Position numbers and translations under genes: made by a program. Shown one piece after another: positions 1 through 8,763 of a stretch of 64,000 nucleotides of DNA. Within the stretch, counting starts at the first letter, position 1; each line of letters opens with the position of its first letter. Location: NCBI RefSeq assembly GCF_021044585.1, contig NZ_CP087998.1, forward strand, positions 2,356,001 to 2,420,000, in the 5' to 3' direction. A model generated the notes under the pieces. It worked only from the letters and a program-made list of their open reading frames with translations. It ran no database searches and had not been told where the DNA came from. The stretch is from Sulfurimonas sp. HSL-3221 (GTDB lineage Bacteria; Campylobacterota; Campylobacteria; Campylobacterales; Sulfurimonadaceae).

Positions 1-349
1 TAATTTCGTTCGCGCGAAGTGCATCGGCAAATGCCGCAACGACGCCGTGGTAGACGTAACCGTTACGGTCAAAGAAGATCTCACTGACGCCAGCTGCTTT
101 GAGCTTGCCTGCGAAATCTGCTGCCAGTGCAGCCGCACCCTCTTTGTTCGCTTTCGCACCCAGCGGCTTCGTGTTGGAAGCTGCCAGTGTGACCGCGCTC
201 GCGTCGTCGATTGCCTGGACGCTGAGGTAGCGGTTAGAGCGGAAGATGCTAACGCGCGGCTTCGCTGCCGTACCGTTGATGTTTGCACGGATGCGGCGCT
301 TGCGCTGAACACGTTTTGAAACTTTTGCTTTCAATACTTTTGCATTCAT
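1..349 (-). CDS. rplR: 50S ribosomal protein L18 (3' end cut by window edge)
   Basis: L18 binds 5S rRNA together with L5 and helps place it in the large subunit. The reading frame starts at an ATG at 347-349 with [19 protein letters not shown], an arginine- and lysine-rich N-terminus as usual for bacterial L18, and ends in the window with [20 protein letters not shown], which matches the conserved C-terminal block. About 116 codons are visible, so only the last residues and the stop codon are missing. It follows rplF by 11 bases on the same strand as part of the spc segment. Identification is firm. Confidence 0.95.
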   Translation of the reverse strand, partial: MNAKVLKAKVSKRVQRKRRIRANINGTAAKPRVSIFRSNRYLSVQAIDDASAVTLAASNTKPLGAKANKEGAAALAADFAGKLKAAGVSEIFFDRNGYVYHGVVAAFADALRANEI

Positions 350-360
350 CTGCTCACCCC

Positions 361-897
361 TTATTTCTTAGCTGTTTTACCGGCTTTGCGGACAATATGT
401 TCTTCAACATATTTGACACCTTTGCCTTTGTAAGGCTCCGGCGGACGGAAAGCGCGGATCTCGGCAGCCATCTGGCCGAGTTGCTGGTTGTCAACACCCT
501 TGAGTGTGATAACGTTCTTGTCGACAGAAACGTCAACACCCGCAGGGATGTCGTAGTTGATGTCGTGGGAGAAGCCGAGCTGCATGTTCAGGACTTTGCC
601 CTGGACCGCGGCGCGGTAACCGACACCGTTGATCTCGAGCTTGCGTTCGAAACCTTCAGTGAGGCCCTTGACGATGTTCGCGGCGAGGGCACGGTATGTC
701 CCCCAGAATGCGCGGTGCTCGCGTGCATCGGATTTGGATGCAAACGTCAGGGTGTTGCCTTCGATCGTGAAGTCAACGTTGCCTTTCGTGTCGAGGGTAC
801 GCGTGTTGTTGCCTTTTTTGAAAGTGATAACTTCACCGTCAGCCGTTACGTTCACATCGGCCGGGAATGCGACCGGAGCTTTACCAATACGTGACAT
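361..897 (-). CDS. rplF: 50S ribosomal protein L6
   Basis: L6 is a two-domain large-subunit protein that binds 23S rRNA near the factor-binding site. The 178-residue product begins [12 protein letters not shown] and carries the family signature [17 protein letters not shown] near its C-terminus. Length is normal. It lies between rpsH and rplR, the standard spc-operon position, with short spacers on both sides, so it is surely cotranscribed with them. Confidence 0.98.
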   Translation of the reverse strand: MSRIGKAPVAFPADVNVTADGEVITFKKGNNTRTLDTKGNVDFTIEGNTLTFASKSDAREHRAFWGTYRALAANIVKGLTEGFERKLEINGVGYRAAVQGKVLNMQLGFSHDINYDIPAGVDVSVDKNVITLKGVDNQQLGQMAAEIRAFRPPEPYKGKGVKYVEEHIVRKAGKTAKK

Positions 898-908
898 GCG
901 TTATCTCC

Positions 909-1304
909 TTACCAAACTGTACAAAGTACTTCACCGCCGACGCCGAGCTCGTAAGCTTTATCGTTCGGGATGACACCTTTGGAAGTACTGACGATGATCG
1001 TACCGTAGCCGTTTTTGAAACGCTTGATATCGTCACGGCCCTTGTACACGCGGCGTCCCGGTTTGGAAACGCGCTTCATCTCGTTGATGACGGTTTTACC
1101 CGCTTCATCATACTTCAACACAACGTTGATGCTCTTCTTGTTGCCGTCTTCGACAACGTTAAAGCTATCAATGTAACCCTTCTCTGCGAGAATACCAACG
1201 ACTGCTTCGACGGACTTGGAGTGCATCAGCGTTGTCACGTCGAGGCGACGCATTGCTGCATTCCGGATACGGGTCAAAGAGTCTGCAATAAGATCATTTA
1301 CCAT
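909..1304 (-). CDS. rpsH: 30S ribosomal protein S8
   Basis: S8 binds the central domain of 16S rRNA and is needed for platform assembly; in E. coli it also represses the spc operon by binding its mRNA. The 131-residue product starts [20 protein letters not shown] and ends with the conserved block [19 protein letters not shown] followed by EVLCTVW. It sits between rpsN and rplF. I saw no obvious S8-type autoregulatory hairpin, but that would need a covariance search. Confidence 0.98.
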   Translation of the reverse strand: MVNDLIADSLTRIRNAAMRRLDVTTLMHSKSVEAVVGILAEKGYIDSFNVVEDGNKKSINVVLKYDEAGKTVINEMKRVSKPGRRVYKGRDDIKRFKNGYGTIIVSTSKGVIPNDKAYELGVGGEVLCTVW

Positions 1305-1340
1305 TTTATTTTTCCTTGCTAACAGTCAGGAGTTTCAAGC

Positions 1341-1526
1341 TTACCAGCTTGACTTTCTGACGCCTGGGATCAATCCCTCATTTGCCATTTTTCTGAAGCA
1401 AACACGACAAATACCGAAGTCACGGAGCACAGAGTGCGGGCGGCCGCAGATCTGGCAACGTGTATAAGCACGAACCGCGAATTTCGGTTTGCGCTGCTGT
1501 TTTGCGATCATGGACTTCTTAGCCAT
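1341..1526 (-). CDS. rpsN: 30S ribosomal protein S14, zinc-binding type
   Basis: S14 binds the 3' major domain of 16S rRNA in the small-subunit head. This is the short 61-residue type with a complete zinc ribbon: Cys24, Cys27, Cys40 and Cys43 (CQIC and CRVC pairs). The start codon overlaps the stop of rplE by one base (TAATG), so translation is probably coupled. The zinc form at this locus fits Campylobacterota. Zinc-starved bacteria with a zinc-free paralogue exist, but no paralogue is visible here. Confidence 0.97.
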   Translation of the reverse strand: MAKKSMIAKQQRKPKFAVRAYTRCQICGRPHSVLRDFGICRVCFRKMANEGLIPGVRKSSW

Positions 1527-2071
1527 TACTCTCTTCCTTTCGCGAACGGCATACCCATTGCTTCGAGCAGGGTAAATGCCTCTTTGTCACTCTGCGTCGT
1601 TGTGACGATCGTGATGTTCATCCCGTGGATCTGCATGATGGAATCATAGTTGACTTCCGGGAAGATCAGCTGCTCGTTCAGACCGAAGTTGTAGTTACCG
1701 CGACCGTCGAAACCGTTGCGCGGGATACCACGGAAGTCTTTCACGCGCGGCAGAGCGACAGCGATCAGTTTGTCCAGGAAGGTGTACATGTTCTCACCGC
1801 GCAGGGTGACTTTGACACCGACCGGCATCCCTTCGCGGACTTTGAAGCCTGCAACGGATTTACGAGCATCGACGACAGTCGCATGCTGACCGGCGATCAG
1901 GCTGATCGTGTCCTGGATGTTCTGGATCAGTTTGTTGTCTTTCATCGCGAAGCCGGTACCGACAGAGATGATGATCTTCTCGACCGCAGGGATCTGCATC
2001 GGGTTTTTGATCTCCATCTTGCTCTGCAGCTCCGGTTTCATCGCGACATATTTATCTTTCAAACGTGCCAT
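1526..2071 (-). CDS. rplE: 50S ribosomal protein L5
   Basis: L5 contacts 5S rRNA and the P-site tRNA and forms the central protuberance. The product is 181 residues, normal for the family, beginning [19 protein letters not shown] and containing the conserved [13 protein letters not shown] and [17 protein letters not shown] blocks. It overlaps rpsN by one base and follows rplX by three bases, so it is a translationally coupled member of the spc segment. Confidence 0.98.
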   Translation of the reverse strand: MARLKDKYVAMKPELQSKMEIKNPMQIPAVEKIIISVGTGFAMKDNKLIQNIQDTISLIAGQHATVVDARKSVAGFKVREGMPVGVKVTLRGENMYTFLDKLIAVALPRVKDFRGIPRNGFDGRGNYNFGLNEQLIFPEVNYDSIMQIHGMNITIVTTTQSDKEAFTLLEAMGMPFAKGRE

Positions 2072-2074
2072 AAC

Positions 2075-2305
2075 TTACGCCTCCACTTTGCGGACATTGG
2101 ATGCATCGATCGGCATCTCTTTGCTCATGAATCCGCCCTTCGGGTTCTCTTCCGTCGGCTTGACCGCTTTTTTCGCGAGCTTGCAGCCTTTGACGAGGAC
2201 CTTGTTCTCTTTCGGCATGACCATCAGAACTTCTGCCTTGGTGCCTTTGTCGTCACCGGCAATGATCTCGACCATATCGCCTTTTTTGAAGTTAAACTTT
2301 GCCAT
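2075..2305 (-). CDS. rplX: 50S ribosomal protein L24
   Basis: L24 is an early assembly protein that binds the 5' part of 23S rRNA near the exit tunnel. The short 76-residue product starts with a KOW-type motif, FKKGDMVEIIAGDDKGTKAE. It is somewhat shorter than the roughly 100 residues of E. coli L24, which is common in this phylum. It overlaps the rplN stop by one base and is followed closely by rplE. Confidence 0.97.
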   Translation of the reverse strand: MAKFNFKKGDMVEIIAGDDKGTKAEVLMVMPKENKVLVKGCKLAKKAVKPTEENPKGGFMSKEMPIDASNVRKVEA

Positions 2306-2673
2306 TACACAACCTCCGGAGCCAGGGACACGATCTTCATGAAACCTGCGTAGCGTACTTCACGGCTAACAGGACCGAAGATACGGGTACCGATCGGCTC
2401 TTTTTTCGCGTCGAGGATGACGGCAGCGTTGTCATCGAAACGGATCAGAGAACCATTTTCGCGCTGTACTTCTTTTTTCGTACGGACAACGACAGCCTTG
2501 ACGACCTGACCTTTTTTGACTTTTCCGGTCGGGAGCGCTTTCTTGACTGAAGCAACGATAACGTCACCTACAGAAGCGTAACGGCGCTTGGAACCGCCCA
2601 GAACCTTGATACACATGATCTCTTTCGCACCAGTGTTATCTGCAACGTTCAGACGAGTAAAGCTCTGGATCAT
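2305..2673 (-). CDS. rplN: 50S ribosomal protein L14
   Basis: L14 sits at the subunit interface and forms bridges with 16S rRNA. The 122-residue product is full length and strongly conserved, with [20 protein letters not shown] near the start and [18 protein letters not shown] in the middle. It overlaps rpsQ by four bases (ATGA-type junction) and rplX by one base, which implies tight translational coupling. Confidence 0.98.
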   Translation of the reverse strand: MIQSFTRLNVADNTGAKEIMCIKVLGGSKRRYASVGDVIVASVKKALPTGKVKKGQVVKAVVVRTKKEVQRENGSLIRFDDNAAVILDAKKEPIGTRIFGPVSREVRYAGFMKIVSLAPEVV

Positions 2674-2921
2674 GACTCTACTCCTGTGGCGACAACGCTT
2701 TTAAGTTCGAAAGACTTTGTCTTGGACATCGGGCGGCACTCAACCGCGATCACTTCGTCACCGACGTTCAGCGTGTTGTTCTCATCGTGGATGAGATATT
2801 TTTTGAAACGCTTGACCGTTTTGTGGTAGCGCGGGTGCATAACGCGGCGCTCGACAACGACCGTCGCCGTTTTGTCACCGGCTTTCTTGACGACTACACC
2901 CTGAATTTCACGTTTAGACAT
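2670..2921 (-). CDS. rpsQ: 30S ribosomal protein S17
   Basis: S17 is a primary 16S rRNA-binding protein with an OB fold. The 83-residue product has the normal length and the conserved features [19 protein letters not shown] and [19 protein letters not shown]. It follows rpmC by 10 bases and overlaps rplN by four bases. Confidence 0.98.
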   Translation of the reverse strand: MSKREIQGVVVKKAGDKTATVVVERRVMHPRYHKTVKRFKKYLIHDENNTLNVGDEVIAVECRPMSKTKSFELKSVVATGVES

Positions 2922-2931
2922 TCGGGTCTCC

Positions 2932-3117
2932 TTACTTCGCTGCGCTGAGCGCAGTGTTGATACGGGCGATATCTTTGCGCACGTTGCGCAGCTCGCTCGT
3001 GTTCTGCAGTTGCATCGTTTTTTGCTTCAGTCTCAGCGTGAAGAGCTCAGTCTTCTTCTCTTTGAGCATTGCGCTCAGTTCCGCTGAAGTCTTCTCTGCC
3101 AAATCAGTATACTTCAT
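2932..3117 (-). CDS. rpmC: 50S ribosomal protein L29
   Basis: L29 is a small helical protein near the polypeptide exit tunnel, where it helps dock trigger factor and SRP. The 61-residue product is two predicted helices with the family pattern [19 protein letters not shown] and a C-terminal [15 protein letters not shown]. Its start lies 14 bases inside the end of rplP, a clear sign of coupled translation. Confidence 0.97.
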   Translation of the reverse strand: MKYTDLAEKTSAELSAMLKEKKTELFTLRLKQKTMQLQNTSELRNVRKDIARINTALSAAK

Positions 3118-3529
3118 TGTCCATCTCCGCCGTTACAATTTTCGTTTTGAATGGCAGCTTGTGCATCGCAAGCGTCAGCGCTTCGCGTGCCAGAGACTCT
3201 TCAACGCCACCCATTTCGAAGATGATACGACCCGGTTTAATGTTCATAACCCACTGGTCGATCGCACCTTTACCTTTACCCATACGTACTTCAAGCGGTT
3301 TCGCAGTAAGCGGCTTGTCCGGGAAAACACGGATCCAGATCTTACCCTGGCGCTTGATGTGACGGGTTGCCGCGATACGCGCCGCTTCGATCTGACGGGA
3401 GTTAATACGACCCGCTTCAACCGCTTTGAACGCGATATCGCCGAACGCAAGTTTGTAGCCGCTACGCGCTTTACCGCGGTTGCGACCTTTCATGTACTTG
3501 CGGAATTTCATTCTTTTTGGCATCAACAT
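3104..3529 (-). CDS. rplP: 50S ribosomal protein L16
   Basis: L16 organises the peptidyl-transferase centre and the A-site region of 23S rRNA. The 141-residue product has the normal length, starting [20 protein letters not shown] and containing [20 protein letters not shown]. It follows rpsC by two bases and overlaps rpmC by 14 bases. Confidence 0.98.
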   Translation of the reverse strand: MLMPKRMKFRKYMKGRNRGKARSGYKLAFGDIAFKAVEAGRINSRQIEAARIAATRHIKRQGKIWIRVFPDKPLTAKPLEVRMGKGKGAIDQWVMNIKPGRIIFEMGGVEESLAREALTLAMHKLPFKTKIVTAEMDNEVY

Positions 3530-3531
3530 GA

Positions 3532-4233
3532 TTAATCCGCCTTTCTCGGAGCACGACCGCGGCGCTCACGCTTATCTTCTTCTTTAGGTTCCGGCTGGAT
3601 ACCTTTGGAGAGGACTTCACCTTTGAAGATCCAGACCTTGATACCGATGATGCCGTAGGTTGTATGCGCTTCGGCAAAACCGTAATCGATCTTGGCACGG
3701 AGCGTATGCAGCGGCACGCGACCTTCGCGGTACCACTCGGTACGTGCCATTTCAGCACCACCGAGGCGGCCTGCGACGGCGATACGGATACCCTTGGCAC
3801 CGGCACGCTGTGCATTCTGCATTACTTTCTTCATCGCACGGCGGAACGCAACACGGCGCTCCAGCTGTGTCGCAACGTTCTCAGCAACAAGCTGCGCCGC
3901 GATCATCGACTTTTTCTCTTCTTTAATGTTGACGGCAATGTCTTTGCCGATCAGGTTCTGAAGCTTTGTTTTGAGCTTCTCGATATCAGCACCTTTTTTA
4001 CCGATGATGATACCCGGGCGTGCTGCGACGATCGTGACGCGCAGACGCTTAACCGTACGCTCGATGATGATGTTGTTCACACCTGCATAGTAGAGTTCCT
4101 TTTTCAGGAAAGTACGGATTTTGTGGTCTTCGCCCAGGTTGGCCGGTGCGTTTTTGAAATTCGGATACCAGCGGGACTCCCAGTTACGGTTGATGCCCAG
4201 ACGGAATCCGATCGGATTGACTTTCTGACCCAT
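3532..4233 (-). CDS. rpsC: 30S ribosomal protein S3
   Basis: S3 lies at the mRNA entry channel of the small-subunit head and contributes to helicase activity. The 233-residue product has a type-II KH domain with the GxxG loop in [17 protein letters not shown], then the S3 C-terminal domain, and a charged tail rich in Lys, Glu and Arg. It sits between rplV and rplP with two-base spacers. Confidence 0.98.
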   Translation of the reverse strand: MGQKVNPIGFRLGINRNWESRWYPNFKNAPANLGEDHKIRTFLKKELYYAGVNNIIIERTVKRLRVTIVAARPGIIIGKKGADIEKLKTKLQNLIGKDIAVNIKEEKKSMIAAQLVAENVATQLERRVAFRRAMKKVMQNAQRAGAKGIRIAVAGRLGGAEMARTEWYREGRVPLHTLRAKIDYGFAEAHTTYGIIGIKVWIFKGEVLSKGIQPEPKEEDKRERRGRAPRKAD

Positions 4234-4235
4234 AA

Positions 4236-4553
4236 TTATTTACCCTCTACTTCTACTAAGATGTGTGCCGTCGGTTTGCGGATCCCGCTTGCCATACCGC
4301 GAGCACGCGGACGGAAGCGTTTGAGAACCGGACCGTTGTCAACACGGCAAGAAGTGATCACACAGTCGCTGGCATCGTTGCCGCTGTTCGCGACAGCCGA
4401 TGCGACGACTTTGGAGATGATCTTCGCCGCTTTGTTCGGCGTGAACTCCAGTGCAGCGATCGCTTCTTCAGCGTTCATGCCCTGGATTTCACGTGCGATA
4501 AGGCGAGACTTCGTCGGAGAGACGCGGATAAATTTCAACAGTGCTCTTGCCAT
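4236..4553 (-). CDS. rplV: 50S ribosomal protein L22
   Basis: L22 contacts all 23S rRNA domains and its beta-hairpin lines the exit tunnel, where some macrolide resistance changes map. The 105-residue product includes [18 protein letters not shown] at the N-terminus and the tunnel-hairpin region [20 protein letters not shown] near the end. Length and position, between rpsS and rpsC, are standard. Confidence 0.98.
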   Translation of the reverse strand: MARALLKFIRVSPTKSRLIAREIQGMNAEEAIAALEFTPNKAAKIISKVVASAVANSGNDASDCVITSCRVDNGPVLKRFRPRARGMASGIRKPTAHILVEVEGK

Positions 4554-4556
4554 GCG

Positions 4557-4832
4557 TTACCCTTTTCTCTGTACAGAGCCCTTGTGGCCCTTGAATGTAC
4601 GTGTCGGAGCGAACTCACCGAGCTTGTAGCCGATGTGGTTCTCTGTCACGTAGACCGGTACAAACTGGCGTCCGTTGTGGACGTTGAGTGTCAGACCGAT
4701 CATATCCGGCAGGATCACGCTGCGGCGTGACCATGTCTTGATAGGCTTATTGCTCTTCGCTTCTTTGGCTGCGAGCACTTTTTTCATCAAATGGTCGTCT
4801 ACGAACGGACCTTTTTTTACTGAACGTGCCAT
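4557..4832 (-). CDS. rpsS: 30S ribosomal protein S19
   Basis: S19 forms a complex with S13 in the small-subunit head and contacts the A- and P-site tRNAs. The 91-residue product is full length, with [15 protein letters not shown] near the start and [14 protein letters not shown] near the end. It lies three bases after rplB and three before rplV. Confidence 0.98.
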   Translation of the reverse strand: MARSVKKGPFVDDHLMKKVLAAKEAKSNKPIKTWSRRSVILPDMIGLTLNVHNGRQFVPVYVTENHIGYKLGEFAPTRTFKGHKGSVQRKG

Positions 4833-4835
4833 CGA

Positions 4836-5666
4836 TTAACCTTTCTTACGACGAGTGATAATAAGCTTATCGCTCGCTTTTTTACGACGCGTTTTCGCAC
4901 CCTTGGTCGGTTTACCCCACGGAGTAACCGGGTGACGACCGGAGTTTGTTTTACCTTCACCACCACCGTGCGGGTGGTCAATCGGGTTCATCGCGGAACC
5001 GCGCGTCTGCGGGCGGATACCCATGTGGCGTGTACGACCGGCTTTCGCGAAGACGATGTTGCTGTACTCTTCGTTACCGACAGTACCGATCGTCGCCATA
5101 CACTCGCCGAGGACGTAGCGCATTTCACCGGAAGGCAGACGCAGGGAGACGTACTTGCCGTCACGACCCATGATCTGAGCAGATGTACCGGCAGAGCGGA
5201 CCATCTGTGCACCTTTGCCCGGCTTGAGCTCGACATTGTGGACGGTAGTACCGACCGGAATGCTTTTGAGCTTCATCGCGTTGCCCGGCTTGATGTCGAG
5301 GCCTTCGACTGCTGCTGCAACCATGTCACCGACATTCAGGCCCTTCGGCTGAAGGATGTAACGCTTTTCACCGTCTGCATAGTTGATAAGCGCGATACGG
5401 CAGTTACGGTACGGGTCGTACTCGATCGCGGCAACTTTGCCCGGGATACCGAACTTGTTGCGTTTGAAATCGATGATACGATAGAGCTTCTTCGCACCGC
5501 CCTGCTTGTGGCGGGACGTGATGCGTCCGTTGTTGTTACGACCAGCGTGTGCCGGCAGCTTGACCAGCAGAGAGCGGACAGATGCCTTTGCTGTGATGTC
5601 ACCGGAGTCGATGTTCGTATAGAAACGGCGACTCGGGGTAATTGGTCTGTATGTTTTAATTGCCAT
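4836..5666 (-). CDS. rplB: 50S ribosomal protein L2
   Basis: L2 is required for subunit association and peptidyl transfer. The 276-residue product has the usual length and contains the near-universal block [17 protein letters not shown], whose His lies close to the catalytic centre, followed by a basic tail ending [10 protein letters not shown]. It is separated from rplW by two bases. Confidence 0.98.
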   Translation of the reverse strand: MAIKTYRPITPSRRFYTNIDSGDITAKASVRSLLVKLPAHAGRNNNGRITSRHKQGGAKKLYRIIDFKRNKFGIPGKVAAIEYDPYRNCRIALINYADGEKRYILQPKGLNVGDMVAAAVEGLDIKPGNAMKLKSIPVGTTVHNVELKPGKGAQMVRSAGTSAQIMGRDGKYVSLRLPSGEMRYVLGECMATIGTVGNEEYSNIVFAKAGRTRHMGIRPQTRGSAMNPIDHPHGGGEGKTNSGRHPVTPWGKPTKGAKTRRKKASDKLIITRRKKG

Positions 5667-5668
5667 GA

Positions 5669-5950
5669 TTACACCGCCATCGATTCGATTGCTGCGCCCT
5701 CAGGCAGCTTGACATAAAACTTTTTATAGTCGTTCTGCTTGCCCATGACACCGCGGAAGCGTTTTGTCTTACCGCTTTGGTTCAGTGAGTTGATACGTGT
5801 CGGGATGACACCGAAGTACTCACGGAACACCTCTTTGAGACCGGTTTTGGTCATGCGCGGGGATGTCTGAACAACGACAACACCCTCTTCCTGCAGACCA
5901 AGCGTTTTCTCAGTGTAAACGATTGATTTAATATCTGTAATATCAGCCAT
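5669..5950 (-). CDS. rplW: 50S ribosomal protein L23
   Basis: L23 is at the exit tunnel and is the main docking site for trigger factor and SRP. The 93-residue product includes [20 protein letters not shown] and [20 protein letters not shown]. It follows rplD by one base. Length and order are normal for the S10 operon. Confidence 0.97.
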   Translation of the reverse strand: MADITDIKSIVYTEKTLGLQEEGVVVVQTSPRMTKTGLKEVFREYFGVIPTRINSLNQSGKTKRFRGVMGKQNDYKKFYVKLPEGAAIESMAV

Positions 5951-5951
5951 C

Positions 5952-6563
5952 TTAGCTCTCTTTTGTCAGATTTTCCCATACCGCTTTTTCGATAACGACT
6001 GCGCGGTATGCTGATGCCAGGAATGCATTCAGTTCATTCTCTTCAACCAGGTAAGTTGACTGGATGTTACGGAAGGCCAGGAACGTGTTCTCATCAACGA
6101 TGGACTTGACGAGCAGTGCATCGCGGACACCCAGCTTGTCAAACATTGCCTTGGCATCTTTCGTTTTGCCTGACGCGATCTCGATCGAATCAACGATGAA
6201 GAGTTTGCCTTCTGCCGCCAGAGCGTCAAGGGCAAAGTTCAGCGCAAGCTTCTTCTGCTTCTTGTTGACTTTCTGGTCGTAGTTACGGCCTGTGTTCGGC
6301 CCGTGAACGACGGCACCACCGACCCATACCGGGGAACGGCGTGAACCGGCACGCGCACCACCGCGGCCCTTCTGTGCCCACGGCTTCTTACCGCCGCCGC
6401 GCATCTCGGAACGAGTCTTCGCAGAAGCTGTATCAGCACGCAGACCCGCCTGGTATGCTTTCACATACAGGTAGAGGTTGTGCGGGTTGATTCCTGAAAA
6501 GCTTTCCGGCAGTGCAAGCTCGGACGCTTTTTCAAAATTTTCATTCAATACGATAGCGCTCAT
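5952..6563 (-). CDS. rplD: 50S ribosomal protein L4
   Basis: L4 is an assembly-initiating large-subunit protein with a long loop reaching the exit tunnel; in E. coli it autoregulates the S10 operon. The 203-residue product contains the loop region with [19 protein letters not shown] and [20 protein letters not shown]. It overlaps rplC by four bases. Whether L4 regulates this operon cannot be told, since the leader here is short. Confidence 0.97.
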   Translation of the reverse strand: MSAIVLNENFEKASELALPESFSGINPHNLYLYVKAYQAGLRADTASAKTRSEMRGGGKKPWAQKGRGGARAGSRRSPVWVGGAVVHGPNTGRNYDQKVNKKQKKLALNFALDALAAEGKLFIVDSIEIASGKTKDAKAMFDKLGVRDALLVKSIVDENTFLAFRNIQSTYLVEENELNAFLASAYRAVVIEKAVWENLTKES

Positions 6564-7135
6564 TTAACAACCTTTACACGACCCATTGCACCGTTAGCGC
6601 CCGGGATAGAACCCGCGACAACGAGGATGCCGTTTTCTGCGTCGTAAGAAATCACTTCGTTTTTGACGGTGACTTGCGTGTTACCGTACTGACCGGCCAT
6701 TTTGCGGCCCGGCTGGACGCGGCCCGGCCACTCACAGTTACCGATAGAACCCGGACGGCGGTGGAAGCGTGAACCGTGTGCTGCAGGACCCCCTGCAAAG
6801 TTCCAGCGCTTCATAACACCGCTGTAACCGCGACCCTTCGTGTTGAAAGAGGCTTTGACCACTTTCGCTTCACCCAGGGAAGCAGTTTCAAGGTCACCGG
6901 CTTCCGTGTTACTGACAGTCAGTGTCACGAAACGGTTGAACTCTTTCGGCAGGTCGTATTTCTTCTGCTGACCTTCGATTGACTTGTTCATCTTTTTGCC
7001 GTCATTGTATGCAACGATCGCGCGGCCGTTCTCGACTTCGCAGACCTTTGCCTCTTTGACTTTCAGAAGCGTTACCGGAGTGCTCGGAACGCTGATAGTA
7101 CGGCTCATACCGATTTTTTCAACAATATATTCCAT
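6560..7135 (-). CDS. rplC: 50S ribosomal protein L3
   Basis: L3 is one of the first proteins to bind 23S rRNA, with an extension reaching the peptidyl-transferase centre. The 191-residue product carries the signature [20 protein letters not shown]. It is at the shorter end of the family, as is usual in Campylobacterota. It follows rpsJ by 11 bases and overlaps rplD by four. Confidence 0.97.
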   Translation of the reverse strand: MEYIVEKIGMSRTISVPSTPVTLLKVKEAKVCEVENGRAIVAYNDGKKMNKSIEGQQKKYDLPKEFNRFVTLTVSNTEAGDLETASLGEAKVVKASFNTKGRGYSGVMKRWNFAGGPAAHGSRFHRRPGSIGNCEWPGRVQPGRKMAGQYGNTQVTVKNEVISYDAENGILVVAGSIPGANGAMGRVKVVK

Positions 7136-7146
7136 TGTGCTACTCC

Positions 7147-7458
7147 TTACTTATCCATCGAGCGGACTTCTACGTCCACTTCCGGCGCCAGATCAAGTTT
7201 CATCAGAGAGTCGACCGTGTCCGGCGTAGCGGAGACGATGTCGATCAGACGGGCGTGCATACGGATCTCGAACTGCTCACGGCTGTCTTTGTTGACGTGA
7301 ACGGACTTAAGAACCGTATATTTACGGATTTTTGTCGGAAGCGGAATCGGACCGCGGATTTCCGCGCCCGTACGCTTTACAGCTTCTACAATAGAACTAA
7401 CCGAACGATCCAGTACACGGTGATCGTACGCTCTCAGTTTCAAACGAATCTTTTCCAT
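7147..7458 (-). CDS. rpsJ: 30S ribosomal protein S10 (NusE)
   Basis: S10 is a small-subunit head protein that also serves as NusE, linking NusG and transcription antitermination to translation. The 103-residue product has the hallmark [20 protein letters not shown]. It is the first gene of this ribosomal operon, with a GAGGAAAA ribosome-binding site just before the ATG and a consensus promoter about 60 bases upstream. Confidence 0.98.
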   Translation of the reverse strand: MEKIRLKLRAYDHRVLDRSVSSIVEAVKRTGAEIRGPIPLPTKIRKYTVLKSVHVNKDSREQFEIRMHARLIDIVSATPDTVDSLMKLDLAPEVDVEVRSMDK

Positions 7459-7515
7459 AGTTTTTCCTCATAAAGAACTCGTTGGATCTTCTCCAACTAT
7501 TATAAAGGGAGCGGA

Positions 7516-7544
7516 ATTATACTGAGATCACTTTCCAAATTCAA
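7516..7544 (-). promoter_or_regulatory. Sigma70-type promoter of the S10 ribosomal operon
   Basis: On the minus strand TTGAAT (7539-7544) is separated by exactly 17 bases from a perfect TATAAT (7516-7521), about 60 bases upstream of rpsJ. It is the best promoter match in the window and is placed where the operon must begin. A second TATAAT on the same strand at 7499-7504 lacks a good -35 box. Confidence 0.75.
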
Positions 7545-7584
7545 GAGTTTTAGGGGGGTTTGGACGAATTTTATCCAAATTTAT

Positions 7585-7601
7585 TTCCTTTTCAAAAGGA
7601 A
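7585..7601. repeat. Perfect 8-bp inverted repeat between divergent promoters
   Basis: TTCCTTTT, one central base, then AAAAGGAA form a perfect palindrome between the S10-operon promoter and the divergent ATPase gene at 7638. A second inverted pair, TTTGGA (7559-7564) and TCCAAA (7574-7579), lies beside it. Either could be an operator. No regulator is implicated. Confidence 0.4.
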
Positions 7602-7637
7602 GTGATAAAATCATATTGACAAAACAGAGGAGTAACG

Positions 7638-8708
7638 ATGACCGAACTGCTGGAAAAATTCTACCGCCAGGACCTCCATGCCGGCGGATACGTCGAACGC
7701 AAATTCTCCCCGCCGGAGCACTCCTTCTACCTCAGCGGCATCCCCCTCAGCGGCAAGAGCATGCTTATCAAGCACTATCTGCTGCAAAAGAAGAAAGCGT
7801 CCTACCTCTACATCGACTGCAGCGATATCCGCATCGACACGGAGCGCTTCAACGCCCAGATACGCTCGTTTTGCAATACCCACGAGATCGCCACCCTCGT
7901 GCTGGACAACTACCGGCCGGAGCTGCTGCTCCCCTCGGTCGCACAACTGATCCTGATCGGCCGTGAGGCCCCCGAAGCCGAGGGGTTTCCCCACTACCGT
8001 CTCTTCCCCCTCGATTTCGAGGAGTTCCTGGCATTCGAGCGCAAATACGATGAAAGCGCCCTCAATGACTTCTTGCAGCTGGGAGGGCTGCCGGTCATGC
8101 ACAAAACCCCCTCCGAAGAGCGCCACCCCCTGCTGCAGCGCGCCTTCAAGGAGGCCCTGGGCGACATCGGTTTCGACCTGATGCTGCTGGCCGCGCGCCT
8201 GCACACCCTGAAGGTTTCCGCCTTCATGCTCTACGAACGGCTCAAGAGCGAACGCAAAATCTCCAAGGACATGCTCTACCGCCACTATGCCAGCATGCTC
8301 TCCGAGGGGTACCTGCACGCCGTGGCGAAGTTTGACCACCCCCGGGCGACCAAGAAGCTCTATCTCTGCGACATCGCGCTAAAAAACGCCCTGGTGTTCC
8401 AGAAGCACTTCGGGCGCCTGTTCGAGAATATGGTGCTGACCGAACTCGCCAAGCACCACAGCGAGGTGTTTTACGAGGAGCAGATCGATTTCTACCTTCC
8501 CGAAAGCAACCGCGTCATTCTCTGCATGCCCTTCGGGACCAAGGAGATCCTTTTCAAAAAGATCGAGCAGGCCGAAGCTTTCATCGTCACCCACGGCGTG
8601 CAGAGGGTCGAGGTCGTCACAATGAGCAGCGAGTCCTCCCTGCACCACCCCTTCGTCGAGGCGGAGATGATCCCCTTCGCGCAGTGGGCGCTGGGCGAAG
8701 AGGAGTAG
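7638..8708 (+). CDS. P-loop ATPase of the AAA_14/DUF4143 type
   Basis: This is a predicted soluble ATPase of unknown role. The N-terminal half has a Walker A motif, GIPLSGKS, at residues 34-41, and a Walker B-like TLVLDN near residue 95. The C-terminal half looks like a DUF4143-type region and includes a nuclease-fold-like stretch around EEQIDFYLPE, often degenerate in this family. Length, 356 residues, fits. The start is supported by GAGGAG seven bases before the ATG. It stands alone, transcribed away from the ribosomal operon and toward the GGDEF-EAL gene. Family assignment is from motif pattern only; the function is unknown. Confidence 0.7.
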   Translation: MTELLEKFYRQDLHAGGYVERKFSPPEHSFYLSGIPLSGKSMLIKHYLLQKKKASYLYIDCSDIRIDTERFNAQIRSFCNTHEIATLVLDNYRPELLLPSVAQLILIGREAPEAEGFPHYRLFPLDFEEFLAFERKYDESALNDFLQLGGLPVMHKTPSEERHPLLQRAFKEALGDIGFDLMLLAARLHTLKVSAFMLYERLKSERKISKDMLYRHYASMLSEGYLHAVAKFDHPRATKKLYLCDIALKNALVFQKHFGRLFENMVLTELAKHHSEVFYEEQIDFYLPESNRVILCMPFGTKEILFKKIEQAEAFIVTHGVQRVEVVTMSSESSLHHPFVEAEMIPFAQWALGEEE

Positions 8709-8734
8709 GCCCGCCGTTCCATCACGATCTGTTG

Positions 8735-8740
8735 TATAAT
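8735..8740 (+). promoter_or_regulatory. Candidate -10 box of the GGDEF-EAL gene
   Basis: A perfect TATAAT lies 24 bases before the ATG at 8764, followed by an AAGG ribosome-binding site. No convincing -35 hexamer is present at 16-18 bases, as is common in Campylobacterota. Confidence 0.4.
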
Positions 8741-8763
8741 AGACTCAAAAACGAAAGGCAAGG

